Source: Dysidea avara (Eukaryota; Porifera; Demospongiae; Dictyoceratida; Dysideidae). Taken from it: a DNA stretch of 64,000 nt. The stretch is from positions 35,423,008 to 35,487,007 of the forward strand of contig NC_089280.1 in NCBI RefSeq assembly GCF_963678975.1, given 5' to 3'. A model generated the notes under the pieces. The model was not told the DNA's origin and made no database searches. It worked only from the letters and a program-made list of their open reading frames with translations. The position numbers were made by a program, and so were the translations under genes. Shown here piece by piece: positions 47,641 to 58,705 of the stretch (within the stretch, counting starts at the first letter, position 1; every line of letters begins with the position of its first letter).

Positions 47641-47712
47641 CCTGGACGGCCTCAAACCTGCAACCATCCGATTTACACTCGAACACTTACATGAGTCTGC
47701 CAGGTGGTCAGG
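47641..47712 (-). ncRNA. tRNA-Tyr(GUA)-like sequence, SINE head or pseudo-tRNA
   Basis: On the minus strand TTCGA-GTGTAAA-TCGGA is a fully paired 5-bp anticodon stem (one G-T pair) with a seven-base loop carrying GTA at positions 34-36, i.e. Tyr. GGTTGCAGGTTTGAGGCC follows as a T-arm/B box with two mismatches in the stem. CCTGGCAGACTCATG is a weak A box. No acceptor stem could be formed, so a SINE or pseudogene is more likely than an active tRNA. Confidence 0.5.
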
Positions 47713-48638
47713 ATGTTTTCTCCTTGTTAATTTCATGTATTTGTAACCATAGGAACTCTAGATTCATCACAGAGACATATCCAGGGGGGGGGTTCCAGGA
47801 AACACCATTTCAATTTAAAAATTGAAATTTCAGGTTTCCAGAATCTAGAATCTATCATGAAACAAGATACATTTTAAAACTTTATCTTAGTTAAGTAGCT
47901 AATAGTTTCTCACATGATAGTAGCACTTTTGTGACATTGTTTTGAACAATAATTTTGGTGAAAAGATACTCTGATAAAGCAGTCAGGTAATATAAACTAC
48001 TGTAATATAACAGTCACTTAGCTATTTTCAAAGTTCCTGCGTATGCTCCTGCATCATCAGAAGCACATGCAAAGCAAAGAGCCCTGACCACCTCTTGACA
48101 TATATTACTGACCAAAGTTGCTTAGTTTGGTGCTCTTAGCATGCACATCAGCAGGTGATAAAACACATGGCATTGCTCCATGCATGGCCTCCACAATCTG
48201 TTCACTAACCACTTTGGGGTGGTGCATGGTTAACCTAAAGGGCAAATAATTATAGTTATACATTATCTATGGTTGGGACTCAAAAATACAGACCAGCTGA
48301 TTAAACTCTTAAATACCATAATAAATTTTCATTCTAAAATGGTTTTTGTATGCAAGCATTATTCTATGCTAATTTTTGCCCAATTATGCCTTAGAGATAT
48401 TAGCTAAAATTTCCAAGAGCATTAACTGTACATGTGTGTCTTGCTGCCTTTAATACTGTAGCTATTTGCTTTCAACTAAGACACATTAAGATGTAGTTAA
48501 CAGTGCTGCAAAAGATCAAGACACTCTAATACAGCAGTCATGTATGTAAAATAAATCTCATAATTCATACAAAAATATTTTAAAATAAAAACTGCTTTTG
48601 TATATTGGATGTATTGGGACCATATCGATGTTCACTGG

Positions 48639-48780
48639 CTTTCACCATTGTATACCATATGACTCTTACATCTCCACATAGCAATCCAATATTTTGACAC
48701 CTTAAAGGCGCCTTTTATCAGCAGGGTTCTGTGAAGTAATCCAACCATTACCAACTGCCTGAAATGCTGTGCTACTGTTG
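48639..48780. repeat. Dispersed repeat, copy 2
   Basis: Matches 2542-2705: TTTCACCATTGTA, GACTCTTACAT, CAATCCAATATTTTGACACC, TTAAAGGCGCCTTTTATC, AACCATTACCAACTGC. Confidence 0.6.
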
Positions 48781-48796
48781 AATAAGTGGTGTATAG

Positions 48797-48858
48797 TATG
48801 TGATGACTCTATACTGGTTGCATAAATTGTCAACCAACCAAAGAGTCATCACTTACTA
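48797..48858. repeat. Small inverted repeat
   Basis: ATAGTATGTGATGACTCT and AGAGTCATCACTTACTAT are inverse with one mismatch in 18 and enclose about 26 bp, GGTTG...CAACC pairing again within. Possibly a tiny foldback element. Confidence 0.6.
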
Positions 48859-49204
48859 TAATTGTTAAGTTAGTTTTGGAAGTTTTGTTATATATATTCA
48901 TTGTCTGATTATAGATCAAACCATACAGGGACCTTGCTCCATCTTACCTCATTGTAGAACAACTGTAACTTATATATAGGAGTTAGTGTGTTTTAATTAA
49001 ATATTAAATGAGTGAATGTAATATACTGAGAAAGAAAATTGTTTTAAACAATGTCGGTCAGTGTATATGAGTATGACAGTAGTAATTTCTTGACAAGAAG
49101 ATGACCTACACATTGTAAGGGTGATGTATAGTATGTTTACCTGTATATAGGCATCAGACCTACAGTATTGTAGGGAATCTTGGGCTGTCCACTGTAACTG
49201 TTAG

Positions 49205-49860
49205 GTTTGTACTCATGTGCTAAAAACTAGAACTGGAGACAATAATCTACTAGAGGATATGCTTGTTAAACAAGTACGTACAGTTAAGTGCCTATTGTTC
49301 AATTACTATATACATGATTGTAGTGTAGTGTCCAAACCTCTCAAGTATAATTATATTACATATGTTTGCAATCAAATACAAATAAAAATTTGTTTCAGTG
49401 AAATAGTATTGATAAAACTTTTGAGATTGGTTGTCCTACGTTTCCGCTCATACATATTAATTTTGTTGAGATCATGATGGCAATAGAAAGTGATCTTGAT
49501 GTACTAGTTTAATAATGTGATAAGGTACGTAGTGGCTATCAGTTTCTTGTGCACGTTGATTGAAGAGGTGGCCACCTTTTCTTGTGAGATAGCCAATACT
49601 TGCCTGGGCATGTGGCACTATGTGTAACCGGTGAAGAAATTGTGTATTTATAAGAATTGACTACCAACCAAATTATATTATTTGCCTGATGTATTACCAG
49701 TATGCTTCAAAAATATTATCTTTCCCCCTGGCATAGAACAACTGTAACATGTAGGAGGCACATTGTGCTGGCTAATAGTCATTGTTTATGTTGTAATAAA
49801 GTGACAAGTGACAAAGGGTATTTTTTTAGGAATTTCCCTGACATTGCTGTGGTAAACTTG
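49205..49860. repeat. Segmental duplication, inverted copy 3
   Basis: On the minus strand this carries, in order, the same landmarks as 3600-4280: the AAACAATGACTA... and CTCCTACA phrases, CTATGCCAGGGGGAAAG, CTCAACAAA and CTTGAGAGGTTTGGACACTACACTACAATCATG. It is closer to copy 1 than copy 2 in the last phrase. The plus frame 49217-49477 lies inside and is not supported as a gene. Confidence 0.6.
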
Positions 49861-51099
49861 AAACACACGACATGATGTCCTTAAAGCACATGACATGACA
49901 GACAGACATGTGTCTATCAGGCTGACAATATTATTATGGTTTTGAAAGACAACATCAATCAGTGTATGAGATTTTCATAAGACCAATCACCTCTCAGTGA
50001 TGCGGGGCTGCTACAAAATGGTTGTTAAAGTTGAGTTTGTGTTTATTAGAAGGAAGAAAGCTCTGTTGTGTAACCAGTTGTGGTGGAAATGATATCTATG
50101 TTCAAAAGCATGTTGTCAATGTCCAGTCAAACTCATTTAATTGATAGGGCTGTGTGTAACTAGATGGATGTTCTACAGCATAATAGTAATATTATCTTCA
50201 TCAACAATAGTGATAGATTCAGGAGCTACAGAAAACTGCATATAATTCATATCTGTGATGTACTAGCATTATACAATGACCAACTGATGAGTAACACTTG
50301 TACTGCACAATATAGAGAAGTAGTAAAGTAATAGTCTCGTGTGGTGAGACTGCCGTCGTTCTTTGTCATTAGAGAAAAAGAGTATGGTACAATTCAAATT
50401 CTCCACTTGTTATAACTTGTCACAAGGCTATGTCACAAGTATGCAATATTAAAGTATCCCTTAGAATGTAAATTGTCCTGCATGGAAAATCTGGACACTT
50501 TGATAACCAGGATACTGTTGGTCGGTCCCAGGGAGTCCTTAAAACAGGTTTACTTAAACTCCACCATAACAAGACAAGACTACTGAAGTGGCAATAACCG
50601 AAAAATCAGCTTACCTGTCTATCTTATGCTGATTTAAAAGTCAGTTACTATTATTTCAGTTAGATAATTTCAGTTCACTTACAGTTAATCAGTTACTACT
50701 ATTGAGAGGTCACTGTGTAATTTAAAGCACATTACATTTCTTTGGCTATTTGATGGGTGGTGTCAGTGGTATTTGAACTGTTCCACACCCTTTTTCCTAT
50801 CCAATAGCAAAAAGAAAACAGCAGTCTGATCATGCACGATATGAGATTAAGAAGCCTTAGGGTGTTCAAGTTGTCTTAGTTAACATTGAAAATGTTATCA
50901 TTCAGCTTTTTGCCTTCTTGTTAAGCAAATGGGCATCTGTAACTATATAACTATACACCATACATACAACCAAGAGTAAATAATAAAATTTACTCTTGAT
51001 ACAACAAAAGCAGGTGGAATGTACGTTTTATTGAATTTCTGTTATCTTACCACTAACGCTACCAACAGTTGAAGAGCAATTGTTATTATGAGTTCAGGA
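49861..51099. other. No gene recognised
   Basis: An AGTCTGATCATGC phrase near 50823 resembles one end of the CCAGAC MITE family, without a clear second end. A direct pair GAGTAAATAATAAAATTTACTC near 50974 is a small palindrome. No frames. Confidence 0.4.
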
Positions 51100-51224
51100 A
51101 TGCTTTAAGCTCCCACCTTTACATTCTTAAAAATGAGAAATTTATACACTAATACACCTGTCTAAAGCAACCACCTGCCTTAATAAGGCCAAGAAATCTT
51201 AGCCCAAAGGTGACTGACAGATCC

Positions 51225-52027
51225 TGTAACAAACATGTTGAGAATGTTCTAGAATGATATTGTGACAAAGCATGTGCAATATTGTACAAGATTGCGTGGT
51301 TATCTAATTACATTACGTCTCCATCATTACAAAAAGGAGTGTGCTATGGAGTACACAAAAGCAAAATTCCATTGAAGTACTCTAATCAAATTTACGTAAG
51401 TAAAACTGTGAAGTGTGTGCTGTGTATGCATTAAAGTTATGTGTATTGGTCGGCTTATCAAACTGGCACCCCGATAGTTCATTTGGAACGGCTTAAGGTT
51501 GGATCTGATATGACTGGGTAGAAATGACTCATGGTTATCGCGATGTTCTCTGACTGGTTCACTTGGATGACTGTCATATGACTGATCATTGAGGAAATCG
51601 TCAACACTTGTGTTAATACTCGTATAACCTGTCACCTTCCTTCGATTATTTCTATTTCTGGGATACTGTTGCCCTTGAGGTGTTAAAATGTTAGGGCCTG
51701 ATTGGTTTATACTGGTAACTTTAGCTGGCTTCCATTTTCCATCTATTGTTGTCATCAGTACTGAATCTCTGACATCAAGGATTTTCAATGGTTTTGTATG
51801 TTGGGGATAATATAGTTTTTGTTGTCTTTGGTGTTGTTGAAGTTCCTTCCATACAGTTATTGGGTTCATCGTTTCTGGCTTTAACAAAGTGCTTGAAGTG
51901 GGTATGAGAGTCTTCGTTTGTCTACCCATAAGGCACTGGACTGGTGAGCTAAGGGTATCTGACCATGGAGTATTACGATACTCTAGCGATGCTAGATATG
52001 GGTCATTGGTTATCTAATTACATTACA
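51225..52027 (-). mobile_element. Internally deleted Ty3/gypsy-type LTR retrotransposon
   Basis: Flanks GATCC (51220-51224) and GACCC (52028-52032) form a 5-bp target duplication with one change; the element starts TGTAAC and ends ATTACA. On the minus strand its 3' LTR lies at the left end (about 51225-51316) and a 20-bp sequence of that LTR (51297-51316) recurs at 52007-52026, the tip of the 5' LTR. Between them lies only the integrase C-terminus. Copies A and B of the host unit show the uninterrupted target ...GATCCCATT or AATCCCATT. So most of the 5' LTR, gag and pol has been deleted. Confidence 0.75.
51327..52006 (-). pseudogene. Integrase C-terminal remnant (Ty3/gypsy pol)
   Basis: The frame begins, right after the LTR tip, with NDPYLASLEYRNTPWSDTLS and SPVQCLMGRQTKTLIP, the usual end of the integrase core in retrotransposons of this kind. 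It goes on through KLYYPQHTKPL and GKWKPAKVTSINQSGPN, the C-terminal DNA-binding barrel, to a stop at 51327. About 226 codons are open without interruption, but the catalytic residues lie upstream and are absent. Insertion age appears modest because the frame is intact. Confidence 0.85.
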
Positions 52028-52204
52028 GACCCCATCCACTTTGAACACCTGTCACTAAACTACCTTCTTGATGTTTCCAGGAATATGACTGTTATTGAAT
52101 CATTAAATGCTAGACAATTGGTAATTTGGTTATTTTGTAGTTTCTTATGACATTATAGGATATAATAATAGTGTCTGAAATGACATGTATTACTTTGTTT
52201 TTGT

Positions 52205-52660
52205 ATGTACAGCCTGTTTATTGATTTGACTCAATTGATGAGAGGAAAGGACAAGATAAGGTATAACAAGTACTTTCTGATAGCCTTGTCTGTATTCATG
52301 CCTATGTATACTCTGTGTGCGTGCGTGCGTGTGTGTATACATGCGTCTAACATGTCAGACAACAGATACCCTAAGAAGCTGTTATTTGGTTGGCTCCCTC
52401 AGAAGCATCCTGCATATGGTGTTAAACTTAATTGGAGGGACAAGATTTGAAGAAGTGTGGGATAGATAAATCATCATGGTATAAGGAAGCTCAAGATCGT
52501 ACTAGATGGCATTCACTGTGTTATTATGGACTTAATCAACAAGTGATGGCGCCACCTTTAAAACAAACCTTTTATTTGTGCCACCTGTCATTGCTCCCTT
52601 AAAAAAACACAAGGCATAAGTGTACCACCACTCATCCTCACTGATGATAAGGAAAAGTGA
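52205..52660 (+). pseudogene. LINE C-terminus with zinc-knuckle-like tail
   Basis: SDNRYPKKLLFGWLPQKHPA, GVKLNWRDKI (then TGA), CGIDKSSWYKEAQDRTRW and FICATCHCSL (CxxC) occur in order. This is the LP..LL.G.L....P..G..LRWRD....D....GI....W...AQDR..W tail of RT/endonuclease LINE proteins. The preceding part from 52205 is of uncertain origin. Truncated and frameshifted. Microsatellite-like GTGTGC sequence interrupts it near 52320. Confidence 0.7.
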
Positions 52661-52691
52661 CCACATCCCTCATCTCAGGACGGCTGGCTTC

Positions 52692-52830
52692 AACTTCAAG
52701 TGTGTGTGTGTGCACATACATGTTGTGTGGTTATAGTAAGCATGTAGTGTTGTGTGTGTGTGTACTGTGTGTACTCTGTGTGTGCGTGTATGTCTGTGTG
52801 TGCATGTATGTGTAGTGCAGGTGTGTTTGT
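52692..52830. repeat. Degenerate (TG)n region
   Basis: Alternating TGTGTG, TGTGCATG and TGTATG runs; the minus-strand frame reading HTHT.. is not a gene. Confidence 0.85.
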
Positions 52831-53559
52831 GTTCAGCAAGATTAAAGTGGCAGCATTGTCTCAACCTCGTTTTCCAGTTACTATTCCCAGATGTCTAATG
52901 GCATCTTGAAGAATGACCTTAGTGATTTTAGTGGTTTATTTTAAGGGGTTTCTGAAATCAATTCTTGTCCTCAAAGTCTCAAAGTTGCTACTTGTAGGAC
53001 AAGGAGAGAGAAAATCAAACTAGTTTGATCAGCTTTACGTACTTACGTATTGCTATTGTATGTGTAGCTGTGTTCTTTGAGAGAGTGGAGTAAGAAGGAA
53101 CTCTGAAATTCAGAAATCCAGACAATTGTATCACCAAAATATCAGGTAACTAAGAATTATATTAGCAGCCACAATAAATGTATTTCTGCCTTGATCAGGT
53201 GACAAGTTTTCAGAAGGATGGATGGAGAAAAGATTGTATGGAGCTGTGTATGATGTTGAGGTGGGTGGGAATATTGAAATTCATTGTCACATCACATTTT
53301 GTCCTGTATTATCTAGAAGAAGGTGGAGGATACTAAAGTTGCTACTGACTTAGTTAAACTAATGACAAATATTAAATTTTTTGTTTAATTTTACTACTAA
53401 AAAAATTACCCTTAGTGATGACATGTGTAAATTTGCTTTTGTGTGGTTTCAGTAGGGACTAGCCATGGGATTTTCCAACAAGACTATTAATTTTGATGAC
53501 TCGACGCAGTTATAGAAGTGACCAGAAGTGACCGATGTAATTAGACTGTATCTCAATGG
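52831..53559. other. No gene recognised
   Basis: No supported frame. AGGTGGGTGGGA near 53262 follows GATGTTGAG; nothing definite. Confidence 0.4.
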
Positions 53560-54310
53560 GAACAGATTGAATGGAATGTTATAGCAAGTGATGCCATTGG
53601 AATAATGTTAGTGTTTGTGTGTTTTCTATAATCTGAGTCTCTCTGTGTACTGTTTGTTTGGTGAAGTACACCACCTGCCAGGCCCAAAAGAGACTGGCTT
53701 AGACAGATCCCATTGTTATTATGATAAGGCTTGAACACCTGATAACATTAACCTAACCTCTTGATGTTTCCAGGAAAATGACTGTTAAATCATCAAGTGT
53801 TAGACAATTGATTAGCAGTTTGGTTATTTTGTAGGTTTCTTACATTATAGGATAGAATTAGAGAATTTGAGACCTATTTGAGAATTAATAGGAGAATTCA
53901 CAGTACCCTGCACACCTACCAAAACACCATGAAATAAAATTTCAGTTTAAATGGCATGCCACAAATTGCCACAATTAAAAATGACAAATGTGACCTCAAT
54001 AAAATTATAGCTACATTCATGAAGTGTTGCCACTCTCAAGATTCACATTTTTTTGTCTATATGATTGTCCATAGTTTGATTGTAAAATACATGTGTGGTT
54101 TAATTATGTAGTGAGAGTTGTGACACAAATGCAAAGGTAAATTTTCTGGTAGAGTAAGTATAATTGATGGTATAAGATCTTACACTAGCTTATATAGCCC
54201 ATGTAGACTCCCACAATATACTCGTGGATATGGTGTGTATGTAGTAGTGGCCAATATTATCTCAAGGTTCCTGTACCATTATGGCACTCACCTGGGTGTG
54301 ATAAAGTGGT
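53560..54310. repeat. Repeated unit, copy A
   Basis: Matches copy B (54345-55270) along its whole length: GCCATT.GA.TAA..TTAGT.TTTGTGTGTTT, TACACCACCTG, GACTGGCTT...AGACA.ATCCCATT, GTTAGACAATTG, TTCTTA..ACATTA.AGGATAGAATT, GCAAAGG.AAATTTTCTG and TGGTGTGTATGTAGTAGTGGCCAATAT. Non-coding in any shared frame I could find; some AG/GT junctions are shared. Confidence 0.75.
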
Positions 54311-54344
54311 TAGTTTGAACAAGAGTACATAATAAAAATAGTAA

Positions 54345-55270
54345 CATGATATAACAAGCAGTAAGTGAAGCCATTAGAGTAACATTAGTATTTGTGTGTT
54401 TGCTATATGGTCCGAGTCCCTGTGTTCTGTGATGGCTCATAAAACTGCCTTGCATGAATAAGACAGAATAATATAGTTGATACAAGGCTTTTTTGTTTGT
54501 GTGAGCAGCATCTAATAGTTGTCACTCCTGTTCAGGTGAAATACACCACCTGTCTTATTAAAGATAAGCACAAAGGTGACTGGCTTTAGTGGCCTAGACA
54601 AATCCCATTATGTTTTAATAAGGTTTTCTACTTTGAACACCTGTTAACACTAACCTCTCAGAAAATGGCTGTTAATAAATCATTACATGTTAGACAATTG
54701 GTAGTGTGATTATTATGTAGGTTTCTTATGACATTAGAGGATAGAATTTGAGACATAGTTATTTTGAGAAGTAATAGGATAATCCACAGAATCCTACACA
54801 TCTACGTACCTAAACAACCACCATTTGATGATGGTGGCAACCCATTCACAGCAGGCAAAGAACTGCTAGTAGCACTAAAAAGCAACATCAACCGTTAGCC
54901 ACACAAAAAGTTCAGTAAAAGACATGTCACAAATTGCCACAATCAAAAGTGCCACATGTAACTTCAAAAATATTCACAATTATACATTCAGAAGCGTTAT
55001 CACTCTATAAAACATTCTGTCCTTTTCTGCCTCGCTATATGATAGTTCATAGTTTTACTGTACACATGTGTGATGTGTGGTTTATGTAGTAAGAGTTGAG
55101 TACATTAATATACATACTTACTTGCAAAGGCAAATTTTCTGATAAAGTAGGTAAGTGAAGACCTAGTCTGTATTCCATCCATATGTACATGTGGACATGG
55201 TGTGTATGTAGTAGTGGCCAATATCATCCTGTGGTTCCTGTACCATCACCTGGGTGTGATAAATTTGAAG
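54345..55270. repeat. Repeated unit, copy B
   Basis: Direct neighbour of copy A with the same order of landmarks. It has an additional ~110 bp after TACACATCTACGTACC. It ends GTTCCTGTACCATCACCTGGGTGTGATAAA, as copy A ends. A candidate exon (55367-55557) lies just downstream. Confidence 0.75.
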
Positions 55271-55366
55271 AAGCCATTGGTTGTGTGTATACTGCAAAAT
55301 GGGATCTGTACTGGGTAGCATTGTCTACCACACGAGCACACTAATACATTTTGTTGCTTGTATCAG

Positions 55367-55557
55367 ATTTTAATCAACTAAGTATTTCAGGAGAGCTGCG
55401 TAGCTTCTTCAGTAAGGTGATAGTTGCAGGTGGTACAACAGAGAGGTGGCACAAACAGGTTGACATGCGCAAGTGGCAAGTCCCTGAAGATTATATAGAA
55501 TGTATGCTTAGCATGTATTACAACAGGAATGACGATCAGCACAATGCAAACTATTAA
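55367..55557 (+). CDS. Candidate terminal exon
   Basis: After TGCTTGTATCAG (acceptor) the frame reads DFNQLSISGELRSFFSKVIV, then ERWHKQVDMRKWQVPEDYIE and stops at TAATAG, about 63 codons. It has a balanced, soluble-protein-like composition (W, charged residues) and no transposon motif. No relative in the window and no family recognised; upstream exons were not found within copy B. Confidence 0.35.
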
Positions 55558-55639
55558 TAGGAATTAATAGCCATCTCAGATGGTGTGTTTTACGACTTAC
55601 TTGTAACTCAACTATAAATATAGACTGTGTTGTAATCAG

Positions 55640-57075
55640 GCCGGGTATTCTTTTTGTATTTGTATTTTAAGGATAAAGGCTTATGCCTGTACATCCATCA
55701 AAAAATAATAATTAATTATGTACTTAGCTATTCTAATTACTATACAAAATCAAATAAGCAATTACTGTAGTGTCTGTCCAGCAGTGTTTTAAAATCATTG
55801 ACAGAGGGAGAATCAACAATAGATTGGGGTAATGAATTCCAGTCATTGATTACTCTGTTACTATAAAAATTAGATCATGTATACAAATTAGTGTGATGTT
55901 TGAATAATTTCCTTGTGTGACCTCTTGTTACAGTAGAAGTGGATGGGGTAAATAAATGATTTTCTATGTCATAACTGCCTTTGAGAATTTGATAAAAATA
56001 GATCAAATCACCCCTTCGTCTATGGTGTTGTAAAGATGGTATGTTTAGATGTCTTAATCTGTCGTAGTATGATAAATGGCTGATAGATGGAATCATTCTG
56101 GTTGCTTTATGCTGTATTCTTTCAAGTTTTTGATTGTCAAGTGTGTAGGAAGGTCCCCATATGACATTGTTATATTCAACAATTGGGCGAACAAGTGTTT
56201 TATATAGTTTTACCATGACATCAGAGTCTTTACACTCAAATGATTTACAGATGAGACCTAGAATCCGGTAGGCCTTTTTAACTACCATATCTGTGTGAAT
56301 ATGAAATTTTAATTTTGTACGCCAAGTCAATTTGTATGCCAAGATCTCGAATGTTATCCAATAGCTCTAGCTGGATTCCTGCTATAGTATAATTGCCAGT
56401 GTATGGAGCATTGCCAATATGTAAGACCTTGCATTTTAAAATATTAAAAGATAATAACCAACGTTTGACCAGTCAAGCAAGATATTTATGTCATTTTGCA
56501 GTACAAGGCAGTCTTCAGAAGAACGGATGGTACAATAGAGCTTTATATCATCTGAAAACATCGGTAACTGACTGGAGACAAGTGACAGCAGTTCATTAAC
56601 ATATAGAGAAAACAATAACGGACCAAGTATTGAACCTTGTGGGACACCGCTGGAAACCTGTACCCAAGATGACAAGACACCATTAATTTTAACACATTGA
56701 CGTCGACCCGTAAGAAAACTTTTGAACCAGCTCAAAAGTTGACCGTTAATTCCATATGCTTGGAGTTTCAATAAAAGTCTAGTATGTGGGATGCTGTCAA
56801 ATGCTTTTGAGAAATCAAAATAAACTACATCAGTAGAGAGACATCCATCGAGTGATAAGGTCCAATCATTTAAAGCATGTAGTAGTTGAGTACAACATGA
56901 TCTTCTAGGAACAAACCCATGCTGATTAGGTGAGAGTAAGTTATTGTCGGAGAGGTAATTGGACAGAGTATCCTTTATAATATTTTAATGACAATAGACG
57001 TTAGACAAACGGGATGATAATTATTTACTTTAGTCTTGTTACCCTTCTTGTATATTTTGTACATGCATCATTCCA
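55640..57075 (-). pseudogene. CR1/L2/jockey-type LINE, 5'-truncated copy
   Basis: Reading the minus strand: IYKKGNKTKVNNYHPVCLTS, IVIKIL (stop) RIL; LSPNQHGFVPRRSC; DVVYFDFSKAFDSIPH; SSGVPQGSILGPLLFSLYVN; MFSDDIKLY, where the catalytic box is F-S-D-D (56547-56558); KCKVLHIGN; IRDLGIQID; then KAYRILGLICKSF, TLVRPIVEYNNVIWGP, LERIQHKATRMI and HRRRGDLIYFYQILKG. The order is complete from RT motif 0 to the tail. The 3' end runs into an AAATAC-rich stretch (55655-55680). Stops and shifts make it dead. Confidence 0.9.
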
Positions 57076-58213
57076 TTTAATGATCACCACAAAATAGGGT
57101 GGAGTGTTTTTTAACACGGTGCTCTACCAGCCAACATGTTATAAGCTTTGTTCACAGGAAACAGGATTGCAATTGTTCTAAATGATGTTAAATCTCTGAA
57201 TGATGTTAAATCCACTTAGTTTTGGCCGCTGAGATATCACCCTTACAATGTCCTCTATGTGGACCCATAGATACAGTATACCAACAGGGATTGGAAACGG
57301 AAGTAACTCACGTGATATCTCTGTACAAATTCCCAATATGACGTAACAGACGTGAAATACCATCCGTGTCTCGAGCGCGAGTGACCGTCACCATAGATAC
57401 CAGTGCAGCCCAAATTCGTTAGAAGCCACTTTTGTGCACGTTGTAGAAGAATTACAGCCTAAGCGTTGCGACAATTGGGCTAATTGCTGTTCTATTCGAG
57501 GGCGAAATTACCTGCGCATGTTCTAGTACACTAGTGATTTGAAACGACCATTGACGTTCACTTCTGTGGTAAGCATGTAACCCAGCAGCACTGCTAGCAG
57601 TTGTGTTATTTTGCAAGCCTGCCAGTAAGAGCAGTTAGAAAAGTGTTATATTTTCTGGTGTTTACATTGTTAGTGCCGTGTAAATAGCTTATTGAAATTA
57701 CTATTCGTGTTACCATACTGGACATTTTAATAATTTTACAGTTTACACTTGTGTTATTTTGGAGGACACATCAGTAACTTTGTGTACCAATATACCATGT
57801 CATCAGTTACTAGTACATTAGTAGAGTGTAAAGTGAATATTAGATTGTTCTGAAACCAATCCTACAGGAAATGGGAGGTACAAAGATGGAATCCATACCT
57901 ATACACAATATTGCTGAATAACCGCCGTTAGCACTGAAGAATCTGAGGGTTGTTTACCATAAGGACAAAGAAGAACAGTGCACCGATGTGAGAAGCACAG
58001 CTCAAGATTCACTACCAATATCTTCTGGTAAATGATACTTCCGTGTTAATGTATTGACGACATGGCTTCAAGTTCACTATCTGAACACTTGGATTGTTCT
58101 GCACATACATATACTGGAATATACTTGAATGTGACTTGGTAACTGGTTATATTTGTTTGTTTGCTTTTCTTCCTTTACGTTTTGTTATCTTGTGTGGTGT
58201 TGCAAAATTAATG
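57076..58213. other. Intergenic; inverted 25-bp match to 58788-58812
   Basis: 57277-57301 is an exact inverse of 58788-58812 (core CCGTTTCCAATCCCTGTTGG), and similarity extends a little beyond (GTATCTATGG, GTCCACA). CG-containing phrases near 57360-57400 are unusual for the window. No exon could be supported between 57.4 and 58.2 kb. Confidence 0.5.
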
Positions 58214-58705
58214 TTAGCTATTCAGTATTTGTTGTACTATTATAGCAATGAGCATGCACATTATCAGTTGGTCACTAATATACTGAGCTTTAAATTGTGT
58301 TATATAAAGATGGTGCCAGCTCTGTTGAATGTGTTGTGTAGACAAGCTGGCATGAAGGGTGCATGTGGATTGTATGAGCTGGCTGCATGGGATGTCTAAA
58401 CCCCTGCAAAAGCGCTTCCAAATATCAGGCAACGTGTGGAGTCTTTTACGGTGGAATTCACACCAGAGTTTCTCTTTCTTTGTGGAGGTGGACTTGTACT
58501 CCCTCAAATTTTCGAATATTTCCTTAATTGACATCACTAGCTCTTCGCTGAATTCATCAAAAGCGTCCATTGAAGAGTCTCCGTTCGTAATATGGTGCAA
58601 AAATGCTTCGAAAAACTTTCTACCACTCTCCATCCGGGAAGATTCTTCCGCTTCGTCACAAAACCTACTTATAGTTATAAAGCTACGGACAATTCCACTC
58701 GCCAC
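58214..58705 (-). CDS. 163-codon ORF, unknown function
   Basis: The reading frame is open from a GTG at 58705 (a TAA lies two codons upstream); the first ATG is in RMESGRKFFEAFLHH, about residue 25. The middle is acidic and helical-looking (MDAFDEFSEELVMSIKEIFE, then NLREYKS), followed by KEKLWCEFHRKRLHTLPDIW and KRFCRGL. TAATCAG just upstream could serve as an acceptor. The last ~50 residues are less protein-like. I recall similar W-x-FH-x-R-x-x-x-LP ORFs in sponge data, maybe transposon-linked, but cannot name a family. Confidence 0.5.
   Translation of the reverse strand: MASGIVRSFITISRFCDEAEESSRMESGRKFFEAFLHHITNGDSSMDAFDEFSEELVMSIKEIFENLREYKSTSTKKEKLWCEFHRKRLHTLPDIWKRFCRGLDIPCSQLIQSTCTLHASLSTQHIQQSWHHLYITQFKAQYISDQLIMCMLIAIIVQQILNS

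Larger units (their letters stand above)
51100..52190. repeat. Repeated unit, copy C, split by a retrotransposon
   Basis: CACCTGCC.TAATAA..., AAAGGTGACTG and ACAGATCC on the left, and CCATCCACTTTGAACACCTGT...CTTGATGTTTCCAGGAA on the right of the insertion, together match the continuous sequence of copies A (53640-53850) and B (54540-54760). So the unit was intact before the LTR element at 51225-52027 entered. Confidence 0.7.

Noticed and set aside
51297-52026. 20-bp direct repeat as the target-site duplication of a LINE-mobilised transcript
   Set aside because: The repeat lies inside the LTR-like sequence. Better borders are TGTAAC...ATTACA with GATCC/GACCC, supported by empty sites in two paralogous units.
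58705-58705. GTG as the true start of the 163-codon ORF
   Set aside because: GTG starts are not expected in an animal nuclear gene. An internal exon or the downstream ATG is more likely.
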